Source: Triglochin maritima
Lineage: Eukaryota; Streptophyta; Magnoliopsida; Alismatales; Juncaginaceae
NCBI GenBank assembly: GCA_963682175.1
Contig: OY821782.1
Span: 27,735,741-27,799,740, forward strand
DNA: 64,000 bases
Direction: 5' to 3'
The translations under genes were made by a program, and so were the position numbers. A model generated the notes under the pieces. That model did not search any database. It was not told the origin of the DNA and saw only the letters and a list, made by a program, of their open reading frames with translations. Below, one piece after another: positions 12,346 to 22,330 of this stretch; the stretch's first letter is position 1; each line of letters begins with the position of its first letter.

Positions 12346-12717
12346 AAGGTTACCAATATTATTCACCAACGCAATGTATCCGTTGGTGGACATATTTATA
12401 CATCGATGTAAGGTATGACGTTTATCTATAAAGGTACACTAAGGGTACATATCCGTCGATGAGGGTTACCAATATTATTCACCAACGCAATGTATCCGTT
12501 GGTGGACATTTGTATTCGTTGGACAAAGTATTAGTCGATGTAATCTACACTGACGTATATGTCCTTCAATGTAGATCACTGATAAATGTCTGTTAGTGTT
12601 TGGTCATCGGTGTCCTTTGATCTAACAAACGATGTTGAAAAGTTTTGGTGGGAAATTTGATGCCAAAATGAGCACCGACGATGTTTATCCGTCAGAGTAC
12701 AAATTCCTTCGACAAAG
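12346..12717. mobile_element. T: CACTA-like subterminal repeat debris
   Basis: A 46-bp unit occurs twice, at 12348-12393 and 12464-12509. Each copy contains the inverted pair CACCAACG…CCGTTGGTG. Further words such as TATCCGTCGATG and CACCGACGATG follow. Clusters of such CCGTCGGTG-type words are typical of CACTA subterminal regions. I found no CACTA terminus or target duplication, so this is a fragment. Confidence 0.5.
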
Positions 12718-12907
12718 TTAAATGTTCTCTACGTTCCAATAACTCTATCGGTCTTTCTTCAAAAGACAAGTCTTCTCCAATTTCTGGAATCTCAAACTCT
12801 ATAATATGAGAAGGATCATGAACATACTTTCTAAGCATAGAAACATGAAAGACATTTTGAATCATAGCAAATTGCGGTGGATGGCAATCATTCGACAAGT
12901 GTGTCAC
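12718..12907 (-). pseudogene. Chromovirus pol C-terminal fragment, probably element E
   Basis: The minus strand reads [19 protein letters not shown]…EIGEDLSFEERPIELLERR, the segment linking integrase to the chromodomain in Tekay/Del-type chromoviruses. Element Q has the same segment at about 28815-28890. The frame breaks after LERREHL, where CACTA-like debris begins. Orientation and clade fit the gag, PBS and LTR of element E at 17412-19382, so this is plausibly E's distal pol, separated by later insertions. Confidence 0.7.
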
Positions 12908-13103
12908 ATCACACGAATGAGCCTAAGGAACTCATTCCGATGCACCCGCAATCAATTTTGTTCGACGAGCAACTAAAACCTAGTGAGCCAACACAACTCC
13001 ACTTATTCACGTTGCCTACACCCAACCAATATCATGAAGAGTTTGAGCCTTTCAGTTTTGACATTTCACCCAACATGATACCTTAGAATACCAATGAAGC
13101 GGG
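12908..13103 (+). other. Unidentified segment, continues at 15622-15744
   Basis: A short open frame ending TAG at 13084-13086 (…EEFEPFSFDISPNMIP) is not recognised. Removing element C at its target duplication joins this stretch to 15622-15744. I cannot say which element it belongs to. Confidence 0.4.
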
Positions 13104-13108
13104 CCCAT

Positions 13109-14311
13109 TGATGCATTGCATACATTACATTATATGTCTTTCATTTAGATTAATTTTATATCAATAAATGCTACTAAGGTATGTGTTTAGTCTTATTTAC
13201 AGAATATAGGGACCTGAATGCAAATTACCCATATCCCAATCATAAACACGTGCAAAAGACTCATTTCTATCATAAAGACCAAGTCAAGATTATCGGGATT
13301 CAAATGGAAGTCCATCCAAGCATAAAAGCATTCAAAGACCTAATTACAAAAAGGCCAAGGACTTAAGCACAAAAGTAGCCAGGGACTTAATTGCAAAAAG
13401 CCGAGGACCCGACTGCAAATTAAAGTACCAAAATATTATTTTGGAGAAGTTCTAAAGAAAAATCAATTTGGATCTCCAAATATATAAAGAAATTAAGTCG
13501 GAGCTTAAAAGAAAGGAAAGAAATCAATCCAGACGCGTAAAGGACATTTAAATCATACCATAAACACACAGGAAAAATCCGGATCCAATCAGAGCACAAA
13601 GTGCGGCGAAATCGCCGCACCTTACATGTAATATGCGGCGGAAACGCCGCACCCCTTGCGATCTGTGGCCCCAGATTTTGTCCAGTCGTGTATTGACGCG
13701 TGTGTTTTCCTATTTTATACTTGGGTCTCTTGTATCGGCTATAAATAGCCCTGAAACGAAGTTGTGAAGGGTCTTGGTTTTTTAGTTATTCTCTTTAGCA
13801 ATAAAATTCTGTTCTTTTATTTTGTGTTTTTTAGTTTTCTTTTGTAGTTTCTCTAGGACCCCTTCTCCTTCCCTCCATCCATGAGTTTCTAACTCTCTCC
13901 AAAGGGTGGGGGTGACGGATTTAGGGTGATGAGAAGAAGAATGATGTTATTATTTTAATTTCGTGTTAGTATATTTTGATCACTTGAGTTTATGTTGAAT
14001 CATTTATCATGTAATGCTTTATAGCTAATGTGATTTATTATAAGTTTCAGATTTCTCTAAACAAAACCCGACATCTAAACCTCCACCCGCTAGACTCTCA
14101 TCCATATTTGCTTTCTTTTAAGTTTTTCTTTTGTTGTTCTTGCTTTAAAAAATTAAAAACCAAAAATCTCAAACCAAACACATTTCTCTCTCTTTCTTCC
14201 TTAATCCGAAAATCACAAAAATAACAATATCTCTCCCTCCTTGTGTTCGAGCCGTACTTGCCACGTCTTCATTGACGCCGTGCACTTCCGGTATAAATTT
14301 AATTCTCATCA
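13109..14311 (+). repeat. Element C 5' LTR (1203 bp)
   Basis: It starts TGATGCATTGC and ends ATTCTCATCA, next to spacer and PBS. TATAAATA is at 13740-13747. A second copy of its downstream part (from 13882) lies at 57548-57981. Confidence 0.92.
13601..13747 (+). promoter_or_regulatory. Element C LTR promoter with paired GC palindromes and TATA
   Basis: GTGCGGCGAAATCGCCGCAC (13601-13620; 9-bp arms, AA centre) and TGCGGCGGAAACGCCGCA (13634-13651; 7-bp arms), then TATAAATA at 13740. No snRNA-USE-like box is seen. Confidence 0.75.
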
Positions 14312-14317
14312 AGTTTT

Positions 14318-14334
14318 TGGCGCCGTTGCCGGGG
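14318..14334 (+). other. Element C primer-binding site, tRNA-Asp
   Basis: TGGCGCCGTTGCCGGGG, fully complementary to the tRNA-Asp 3' end, 6 nt after the LTR end. Confidence 0.95.
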
Positions 14335-14470
14335 AGGCGACGAAGATTTTGTTTATTTTTTGTGATTTCGATTCTATCTTGTTTATCGTGTGCGCGATCT
14401 AACTATTTGGGTTTGCGTTTCTGGAGACAACAGAGTGCGCAGCGAAATCCGGGCACAGTTGGAGCAAGAA

Positions 14471-14522
14471 GGGCGGTGGAATCGCCGCACACCAAGAAGG
14501 ACCTGCGGCGGATTCGCCGCAC
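14471..14522 (+). promoter_or_regulatory. Paired GC palindromes in element C leader
   Basis: GGCGGTGGAATCGCCGCAC (14472-14490) and TGCGGCGGATTCGCCGCA (14504-14521) echo the family-specific pair in this element's LTR (13601-13651). Function unknown. Confidence 0.7.
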
Positions 14523-15536
14523 GTTTGGAGCATCTGGGCTTCAAACTTTTCTGGGATCGTCTCCATCTCTGGCTGGACGCGTAGAGCAACTGGAAATTTT
14601 CGAGAGCGGGCGGTGAACCCGACTGAGCATGCGTAGGTAACATTTGTTGCCTTTTTCCTCGTAATTTCTAGTTTCGAAAAATTTCCTTTCGTAGAACTGC
14701 ACGTGTTAGGGCAAAATTCCATAATTGGCAATAATTCAACTATGACCTAAAAATTGGCAAAATTAGAAGGACTTAGTGCATGCATCATATAGTGTTTTGT
14801 TTGCATTATTCTTGCTAAATTCTTGCAAATTAATTCTTGTTGAAGAGTGCTGGAGGCAAGGTACGTACACGGTTTTTTTATCGATTGCATTTAAGCATAT
14901 AATCTAGTTTGCATACAACCTTGCAATTGCCCCCACTAAAAAGACCAATGTTTGACTATCTTTGCTAGATTTAAGTTAAACTATCTTAACGGCAACTCCG
15001 TAGGAAAAGATACGGTGGGGATTTCATCGCCCTTCCGTGGCCCACAAATCACAATCCTAAAGTGTCACCCAAGCCTTAAATTAAAATCAATTAGACATTG
15101 GCCCTAAGGATTCAGACTCAATTAAGGAGAAGATTGGTTTGACTTGCTATGACCTGAAGCTGATCGAATTTAATTTGGTGTCAAGAAAGTGGTTTTGGTG
15201 TTGACGTAAGTCTTCCAAGCGAAGTGGTTGTCTAATTGGCACCGACTCTGTCGGAAGCGCTCCCACTAGCTATACACTGCCTGCCCAAGTTGGTTTGATT
15301 AGTAAGGGAGGTGAATCAAGCGAGCCAATTTGACTCAACCAGTTAGGAGTCGTCTAGAATTAGGCTCCCTTAGGTCTAGGATTGTTTGAACCATGCTTGT
15401 TTAGGAAACTTCTGACCAACCCTCTCATCTATCTTTTAGAGTTAAGTTTCCCTTCTCCTCTGAGTCATCTTCTTCTCACCTTCTTCTACGTTATAGTGTC
15501 CTCCCCTTTACACTCTCTGGTAGCGTTTTTAGTGTC

Positions 15537-15616
15537 TCTCCCTCCTTGTGTTCGACCCGTACTTGCCACGTCTTCATTGACGACGTGCACTTGCGGTATA
15601 AATTCAATTCTCATCA
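15537..15616 (+). repeat. Element C 3' LTR remnant (last 80 bp)
   Basis: Nearly identical to 14232-14311, including the box TGCACTTGCGGTATAAATT, and ends CTCATCA followed by the CCCAT duplication. Confidence 0.9.
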
Positions 15617-15744
15617 CCCATCATGGGAGATCTCTGGTCAACATGACTCGATGTTCTCATTTGATGTTCCTTGACCAAAGAATTATGAGAATATCTTTAT
15701 TGATGTATATATCTTATTTATAACAAAAAAAGGAACAAAGGAGG

Positions 15745-17411
15745 AGTGTAGACTGACTAAATATAGAGAGTCGGCCCAAAGGATTACCGTGTTCAATGAT
15801 CAACAAAGGTAGGTCCATCGAGTCGTGTTGCTTGGTTGAATAATGCATTAATGTTCGGAATTTTGTGAGTATATCCATTGAAAACCCTCAAGAGATAACA
15901 CTCCTCCTCCTTGGCCACAAGAAGGTTTAACAACTTGTTGCACGTGCTAAGTGCAATCGTGATTCCTACGAAAGTGAGATAGGACTTATCTTGTTCTCCA
16001 TTTGTTTTTCCTTTCTTAGTTTTTTTCTTGTTGGTTTGCTCGGGACAAGCAAAAACTAAGTTTTTTCTTGATTAATATCATATCATGCATATATCCAGGT
16101 CATATATCCTCTATTTTGAGCCTAAGCAATGCTATATAATGAGTTTATGATTGAGTTTCAGGAATAAACATGTTTAAGAAGAAGACATAAAAATGACTAA
16201 AACACAAGAAAAAAGACTGATATGTGAGACCTATGGACCTATCTGCAAGAGGGAAGGACATGGATGTAAGCCAAACCAAATAGCAAACTGCGAAACTCCA
16301 CACCATCATGAGGAGTATTTTAGCGGGCGTAGACTCAAACAACCAATCAGGGTGCACCCCACGTGAAGAATTGAAGCTTGTAAGAAGACATCTGAAACCA
16401 GGTCGATTTAGACAACTTTTGACCACCAATTGATGGCCCCAAACTGCCAGTTTGCGGTACAGTTTGGTTAAGATCCAACCTGGCTTCTTGTGGTTGTGTA
16501 TTATGTTGTTTATGTCAATCTTAGGCATGTTTCAGTAGTCCCACACCAGGGGATTGTGCATAGTTGCCTTTTTCATGTCTATAAATAAAACTTTTCTTCT
16601 TGCTTTGTAAACCACACATTGCTTGGCGGCCATTCTCTCTACTTGGAGTAAGCCTTTGGAGCAAAACTCAAGTGGAGGGAATGCTGCTTGTAATGTGAGT
16701 CATCAATAAAATAATTTCTTCTAGTTTTGTTTTGATGTTCTCTCTCTTGAATGCTTGCATGTTTAGCTTAATCTTAATATAATTAGTTTGAATGTCTTTC
16801 TTTCTTAGTATAGTTGTTAGCTTAATGTGTAGTGAGTAGTTTGATCCCTCTATTGAGGTGGAGATGATGTTTATACATGTACGAAGAATGGGAATGAATG
16901 TTATCTTATGAAATATGTGTTGAATGTGAATGTATGCTTATTTGTTTAAATTAGAATACTTAACTTGATGAGTTTTTCCACAACGTTTAGACACTTCCCA
17001 TGCTTATTTAAGTTCTTAATAACCAATACTTTTATCATCATGTTAATCAACTAGGTTAGTGATTAGATTGATATGTTTTTCCACGACCATTAGACACTTC
17101 CTATGCATGAGAACACAATTTATACATGTGCCATATCGAATGTATTCTTCACCACCGTATTACATGTGTACTCACACTCCACCCATTAGGGGTTTTCCTT
17201 ACTGAATTTCATCTCACTTTGGTACTAAAATCTTGAGTTGTTATCTTTCTTGTTTGCAGTGTAGCCTAGTTTAGTGTCACCAAACCTCTTCTCCTCTTAT
17301 TTCCCACATGATTTCGGAAGAACCAGAGCTGACACACCCCCTTGTGGATTCGACCTGTACTTGCCACCACTTCATCGTGGCCGTGCACATGCGGTTTAAG
17401 CTTAATCGAAA
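15745..17411 (+). mobile_element. Element D: Athila 3' end (partial 3' region plus 3' LTR)
   Basis: 15745-16068 matches the last part of the 3' regions of B and F (GAGAGTCGGCCCAAAGGATT near 15766, the hairpin near 15930). The LTR runs from TGATTAATATCATATCATGC (16069) to about 17411. The usual G-rich polypurine tract is degenerate here (AAAAACTAAG then a T run). D abuts the gag of chromovirus E at about 17412. Confidence 0.8.
16421..16587 (+). promoter_or_regulatory. Element D LTR promoter: degenerate palindromes, USE-like box, TATA
   Basis: Degenerate palindromes at 16421-16465 (GACCACCAATTGATGGCC; AAACTGCCAGTTTGCGGT), then GTCCCACACCA (16538-16548), then 31 bp, then TATAAATA (16580-16587). 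The box differs from the snRNA USE consensus at two positions. Confidence 0.6.
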
Positions 17412-17783
17412 TGATGGTAGAATGATCATACTTCCAATTCTAAGTCGTTTTCCACCAATACTCTGCATCTGACGTGAGCACATACATGGTGAATGTAACT
17501 TTCTTCTCCTTAGGGCAGAACAATGACTTGAATACTTTCTTGATCTCCTGGAACCATGACTCCACGATCTCTGGATCTGGCTCACCACAAAAGTAGGAGT
17601 ATTAAGCTGCAAGAATCTCTCGATCGTAACTCCTCTACTTGACTCTCCTTGCTCCCTATGAGTTCCTACAGTTTCAGTAAGTTTCACCACGACATTCATG
17701 AGAAACATACTACGCTCTTCCCAATCAGATGAGGAGTTGCCAGTCCTTCCTTTAGCGCCAGGAAAACGAGGAGGAGGAGACAT
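17412..17783 (-). pseudogene. gag: Element E gag, N-terminal part (chromovirus)
   Basis: The minus strand starts MSPPPRFPGAKGR and reaches GVTIERFLQLNTPTF; after a frameshift it continues as …FQEIKKVFK…KKVTFTMYVLTSDAEYWWKTT. This is the start of a Tekay/Del-type gag. It is cut by the end of LTR D, so the rest of gag is missing here. Confidence 0.8.
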
Positions 17784-17932
17784 CTAAACAATTCAGTTTA
17801 AAACATGACAATTATGTCACAAATTGTGTATATTTCAAAACGAAAACCTATATGCAATCCTACATGTACTACATGTAGTAATTGCACCTAACTTACAGTA
17901 GACATAATTGACCTTATAGACACTAGAACCTT

Positions 17933-17945
17933 GACTCTGATATCA
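17933..17945 (-). other. Element E primer-binding site, initiator tRNA-Met
   Basis: The minus strand TGATATCAGAGTC fits the common chromovirus PBS TGGTATCAGAGC with small changes, two bases after the LTR end GGATGTTACA. Confidence 0.8.
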
Positions 17946-17947
17946 AA

Positions 17948-19382
17948 TTGTAACATCCTAAATTCAACAGTAGAATACGGAAGCCAACAAAACAAAAAAT
18001 TTACTAACAAAATTTAAGACGTTACCACTCAATAATATATATTTAGGTGTTTATGAAGGTTGGACAATACAAAAAAACCTGTAGAATATTTTACAAATTT
18101 ACATTGGATTCAGTTACAAAAATTCCTGACATGATAGAACCCAAAAACTCTATCTACAAAACACAACCAGTAAACAGTTTCACGTGTATAGGCGGTCCAT
18201 ATTGTCCACTCGCAAAAATGATACTATCCACGTGATTTCTAGTTAGAAACCAATCTATTCTGCTTCAAGATCTACAAGAAAGGCAGAATACTCCGTCTGA
18301 GTCTTTAAAATTAAAGACCCAACATGCAAGCAATATCCACCTAGCTAATTCGGTTAGGCTACAATGATTTGTTCAAATAATTCCAAATAATCCATTTAAA
18401 CAATATAATAACATGATTTGTAAATAAAAATATAATTCTCAGAATTCAATTTGATGCAAAAAATAGAGCAACAAGAAGAATGTCATCAAATCCGTACCAT
18501 AACAACTACATGCATTACCAATGCATAACATAATCAAATCAATCATCTCTATTTCAAATCCTCAATTTCGATCCATTGTAGTTCGAATTCTGTTCAGTTC
18601 TGCTTAATTCAAAGAATTAATTAATATTTACCCGGACCACCCTACTGCAGGCACATTACGGTCTTCGGTCAAGTATAAGTCAACCTCACACCCAATATTT
18701 TAAAATTTACAAATAGATCTAATGTTAGACTCTTGTGAGACCCTCATACACTAGCTGTATCAGTCAGTTGACACCAAATCTGAGTCTTGTGGTCTTACTG
18801 TTGCCACACGATCCACTACAGAGCCAGTTGCCCTGTCGTCCTATTTTCATAAGAGCCAGTATACTCTGAAGAGCCATTAGTGCCAGATCAGTACCGTTAT
18901 CACTTTCTTATTTACTATTCCAACACATTCCACAAAATTCTTAGACTTTAATAAAGAAAACATGATTAATTTTTCTTACAGAAGTAAACCATAAGAATAT
19001 ATAGACTCATGAAGTTAGCAATAATAAAACTCCGTAAAAATCATTTGAACAATGAATCTAACACATGATTTCAGAAAGGGACTATATTGTAGCCTTCTAG
19101 TAATGTCATAAAAATACAACATGAATATTCTCTTTAAATTTGATAAGTAAGAGCAATATCTTAAATGCAATGACAAACTACAATTTTCAAGTGGTCGTGA
19201 CATTGTTCAAAGACCAATTAATTACTCATCGAGTGACAAACTAAAGAGACTTGATATATAGACGACAACATAATCACAAGTTGCAGTTCAGTATTGCAAA
19301 CCCCACACTTGGCACTAATATAATATTGATTGTTACCTTAATCAGATCCAACTTAGCTAGTTATTCTCTTGCCTAATGACAT
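17948..19382 (-). repeat. Element E 5' LTR, downstream part
   Basis: On the minus strand it ends GGATGTTACA at 17948. The LTR continues across the insertion of F at 40902-41905, where it starts TGTAACATC. The matching TGTAACATC…GATGTTACA ends and the summed length of about 2.44 kb, close to LTR P's 2.48 kb, support one LTR. No gene seen. Confidence 0.7.
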
Positions 19383-20630
19383 TGATTAGTAGCATATCAT
19401 ACATCGCATTCATGCTATATATCCTTTATTTTACCCCAATATTGTGCTACTTGTGTTGTTGTTTGTAGTGTTTCAGGAGTTAGGTAATAAAGAAGAGGAA
19501 GGGAGCAAAAAGAACCTAAATGTAATATGTATGGACTGATTTGGAAGATTCTGGACTTGTTTGTAATGCACAAGGACTGGATCGCAAATCTGGAAAACCT
19601 AAGTGAAAACCCGGATGGACCTGATGGTAAAGAACAAAATGTTGTGGCACATGCCTTGAACCAAATCAGTATTTCTCCAATTAAAATCAAAGTGATTCGA
19701 GGCAGTGGACCAGGACTTCACTCCACGTGCCAAATGAAGGAACTAATACGCTAGACAAATAGGAACACGATCAGAGCTATATGATCCGGCACTGGCAGAT
19801 TTTGATCCGCTACTGGCGGATCAAGTTTCTTTGTTGGTCTTCAAATTTTGGTCGTGGGTCGGGTATTCAGGTTAGAGCATTTCAAGACTATTAGATGTGA
19901 TTAAGAATCGTCCGATTATTTCCAGATTGTTCCTAACCATGTATTAGTCTATATATACCATTGTAATCCCTCCTCTCCCACTTCTTCTTGCTTCTCCATT
20001 AGTTATAGGTTTTGTTTCACTCTTATCTTTGATGTGCTAATGCGCTTGAGTGAAGCTTAACACATGCTTAGATTAGGGGATCTATTTTATAAGGAATGAT
20101 GATGTGAGGATAATGATGGAGTGGAAGAAGGAAACAAGACATGTGCATGCATGTGCTCATGTTGGTTTTATCCTAATTAATGTCTTGTATGTTTTAATTA
20201 TTGTGATAAATCTTATTTCATGTGGAGACATAATTGGATTTGAGTCATGATGCATATGAACATATTATCTTCATTTCAATTGTTGTCTTGTGTGTTTTAA
20301 TGATAATGTTTTATCTAATTTCATGTGGAGGCAAAGTTGGAGTTGGGATTTATGGATTTCATGTATGACATGTTTTGATGAGCACATTTGAACACACAGT
20401 ACACTACACATTTTCATTTCCATGTTCTTTCTCTACCCCCTAAGGGGTCTAGTTTTATTGCTTAATTTCTGATATCTTTCGCATTGTAGTGTGGTTTCGA
20501 TCTTAATCTCTTTTTCTTTCCCCACTCTAGTATCGTGAATCCAACTCGCACACGCTCTTTATGGACCGACCCGTGCTTGGCACTGCTTCAACGCGGTTGT
20601 GCACTTGCGGTAATTAAACTGATTCAACCA
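19383..20630 (+). repeat. Element F 5' LTR (1248 bp, with internal deletion)
   Basis: It starts TGATTAGTAGCATATCATAC and ends GATTCAACCA. Compared with F's 3' LTR (about 1549 bp without S), roughly 310-320 bp is missing at about 20017, between GGTTTTGTTT and CACTCTTATC; the corresponding stretch in the 3' LTR is about 39963-40288. Confidence 0.9.
19783..19957 (+). promoter_or_regulatory. Element F 5' LTR promoter: paired palindromes and TATA
   Basis: GATCCGGCACTGGCAGAT (19783-19800) and GATCCGCTACTGGCGGATC (19804-19822; arms GATCCGC/GCGGATC), then TATATATA at 19950-19957. No USE-like box. Confidence 0.7.
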
Positions 20631-20636
20631 TGTTTT

Positions 20637-20653
20637 TGGCACCATTGCTGGAG
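20637..20653 (+). other. Element F primer-binding site, degenerate tRNA-Asp
   Basis: TGGCACCATTGCTGGAG follows the spacer TGTTTT. The four differences from the perfect PBS seen in A and C are all transitions. Confidence 0.85.
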
Positions 20654-21835
20654 AGCGTTGTTTTTGTAGTTGAGTTCACCATTTCGGTGGGGGGGTTTTC
20701 CTTTGTTTTTCCGTTTTATTTTCTCCTTTGGTTACTGGACAGAGCTACAAGTGCACAAAAGGACCTAACTAAGCATAGGAGGAAGTTTCTTATGTTCGAG
20801 GACCAGAATCCCTAGAAAATCTACCACTCGTGGCTCTGATGTGTGTATTTAGACATTCGTTTCAAGTGTAGCTTCCTTTGCCTATTATCAGTTGTTTCTT
20901 GTCACTGTTGATGCCATGCATGATCTGTTTTAGTGTTAATAATAAATTTGGCTTGGATGACCCCTTCTTAAGACAAGTTGGACCCTAAAACTCAAAGCAA
21001 AAGATTAGACTATTTGTCATCTAGGTCATGCATCATTTGTAGGCCTTGCATGCACATTGTCTTTCATTTGCTTTAAATTCTTGCCGTCGATTGCTGGCGT
21101 GAGGTATGTGCACCCGTTCACTCATTCATGCTTGTTTAAATCATGCATTAGTTATTAAGGTGCATTGTAACAAGAGTGAGGTGAGTGCTTGTTTGGTGAG
21201 TTGCTTGCTAGCTTAAGTTTTCAAAACATCTTTAAGGGGCACCACCTACAACCTTCAAGATAAGGTGGGGGATTTCATCAACCCTTCCTTAGCCCAAAAA
21301 CCACACTCAAGTGAAGCCCTAAATCTCAAATCAAGTAGACATTGACCCTTAGGACTCAGGCGCATTAAGAGAGTGATACGGTCAAGACCGTCATATCTTG
21401 ATCGGCGTCACCCACTTGGTCGATAGCAGGAGAGATGAGATCTCCGAATCTTGGATCACTTGTTGGGCTTTGTGGTCTTCGTTGTAGGGAGGTGAGGCAT
21501 GTTGAGACCGTGTGACCTCGTAGTTAGGCGTCGTCTAGTTGTAAGGACCTATAGTGACATTAGGTTGTTTGAGTCGTGTTTGCTAGAGTTGGCTTCTACC
21601 CTCACCCACTACCCACGCTAGTTCTAGGGATTCTTCCCTTCTCATCTGAGTCTTCTCCTCCTCTATATTCTTTGCGTAGTCTCCTCCTCTGATTACACAT
21701 TCTGTTGTGAGTTGTTTTAGAGTCGAGTCGAGCGTTTTATGCGAGAGAGTGCATTTTTCTGAGATGACGGTCTAGGTGATCGCCCATCTCCTCCTCGAGC
21801 TCCTTTGGGGCATGAGGTTGAGAAATATAATGGAG
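20654..21835 (+). other. Element F leader
   Basis: No gene. 21220-21560 is the shared Athila leader module, with AAGGTGGGGGATTTCATC near 21261 and GTGACCTCGTAGTTAGGCGT near 21512. Confidence 0.7.
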
Positions 21836-22330
21836 ATGGAGAAGACCGGGTTCCATACATGGATTACCTCGGTCCACTGCCACCACTACGTAGACCTCCT
21901 CCTCTGATATCAGGATCGAGTTCTTGGTGCACCACCACTACCTTTAGCTCGACGGGCTAGAGTGATGACTCTATGGGAGCATACCCATCCTGTTCGGGCC
22001 GTGCAACCATCTTGCATAGTTCTCCCGCCTACTCGTGGGAAGAACTATGAATTAAAGCATCAATATGTGTGCATGCTTCCTACCTTCTTTGCCAATAAGA
22101 AGGATCCGTACATCTTTATACGTGAATTTGAGGAGGTATGCGCCATGTTCAAACTTCAACAACTTGACAAGGATTCAGTCCGGTTGAGGATGACTTCTTT
22201 CGCGTTGAAGGATAACACGAAGAAATAGATGTACAACCTCCCGACGAACTCGATTCGGTCTTGGGATGACATCAACCTGTGGTAAAACCCAGGGGTCAGC
22301 TTGCGCAGGCCAGGAAGAATGTGCACAATG
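21836..22330 (+). pseudogene. gag: Element F gag, truncated and frameshifted
   Basis: Near 21850 it reads RVPYMDYLGPLPPLRRPPP, also found in element L. After a frameshift comes IVLPPTRGKNYELKHQYV…[21 protein letters not shown]…LKDNTKK, the first half of the Athila gag domain. A TAG at about 22226 ends this frame. The zinc-knuckle region seen in A is deleted; gag C-terminal words pick up near 22280. Confidence 0.85.

Larger units (their letters stand above)
13109..15616 (+). mobile_element. Element C: internally deleted Athila-type element with perfect TSD
   Basis: A complete 5' LTR (13109-14311), spacer AGTTTT, a tRNA-Asp PBS (14318-14334) and about 1.2 kb of leader are joined at about 15533 to only the last 80 bp of a matching LTR (15537-15616). 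All gag and pol and most of the 3' LTR are gone. The flanking CCCAT at 13104-13108 and 15617-15621 is an exact 5-bp target duplication and fixes both ends. The internal loss therefore happened after insertion. Confidence 0.92.

Noticed and set aside
6678..14334. tRNA-Asp gene
   Set aside because: Only the 17-nt complement of the 3' end is present at each site, next to an LTR: these are primer-binding sites.
19193..19202. TGTCACGACC on the minus strand looked like a chromovirus LTR start
   Set aside because: TGTAACATC at 41905 pairs better with the LTR end GATGTTACA at 17948, and the combined length fits the family. The word at 19202 is then internal to the LTR.
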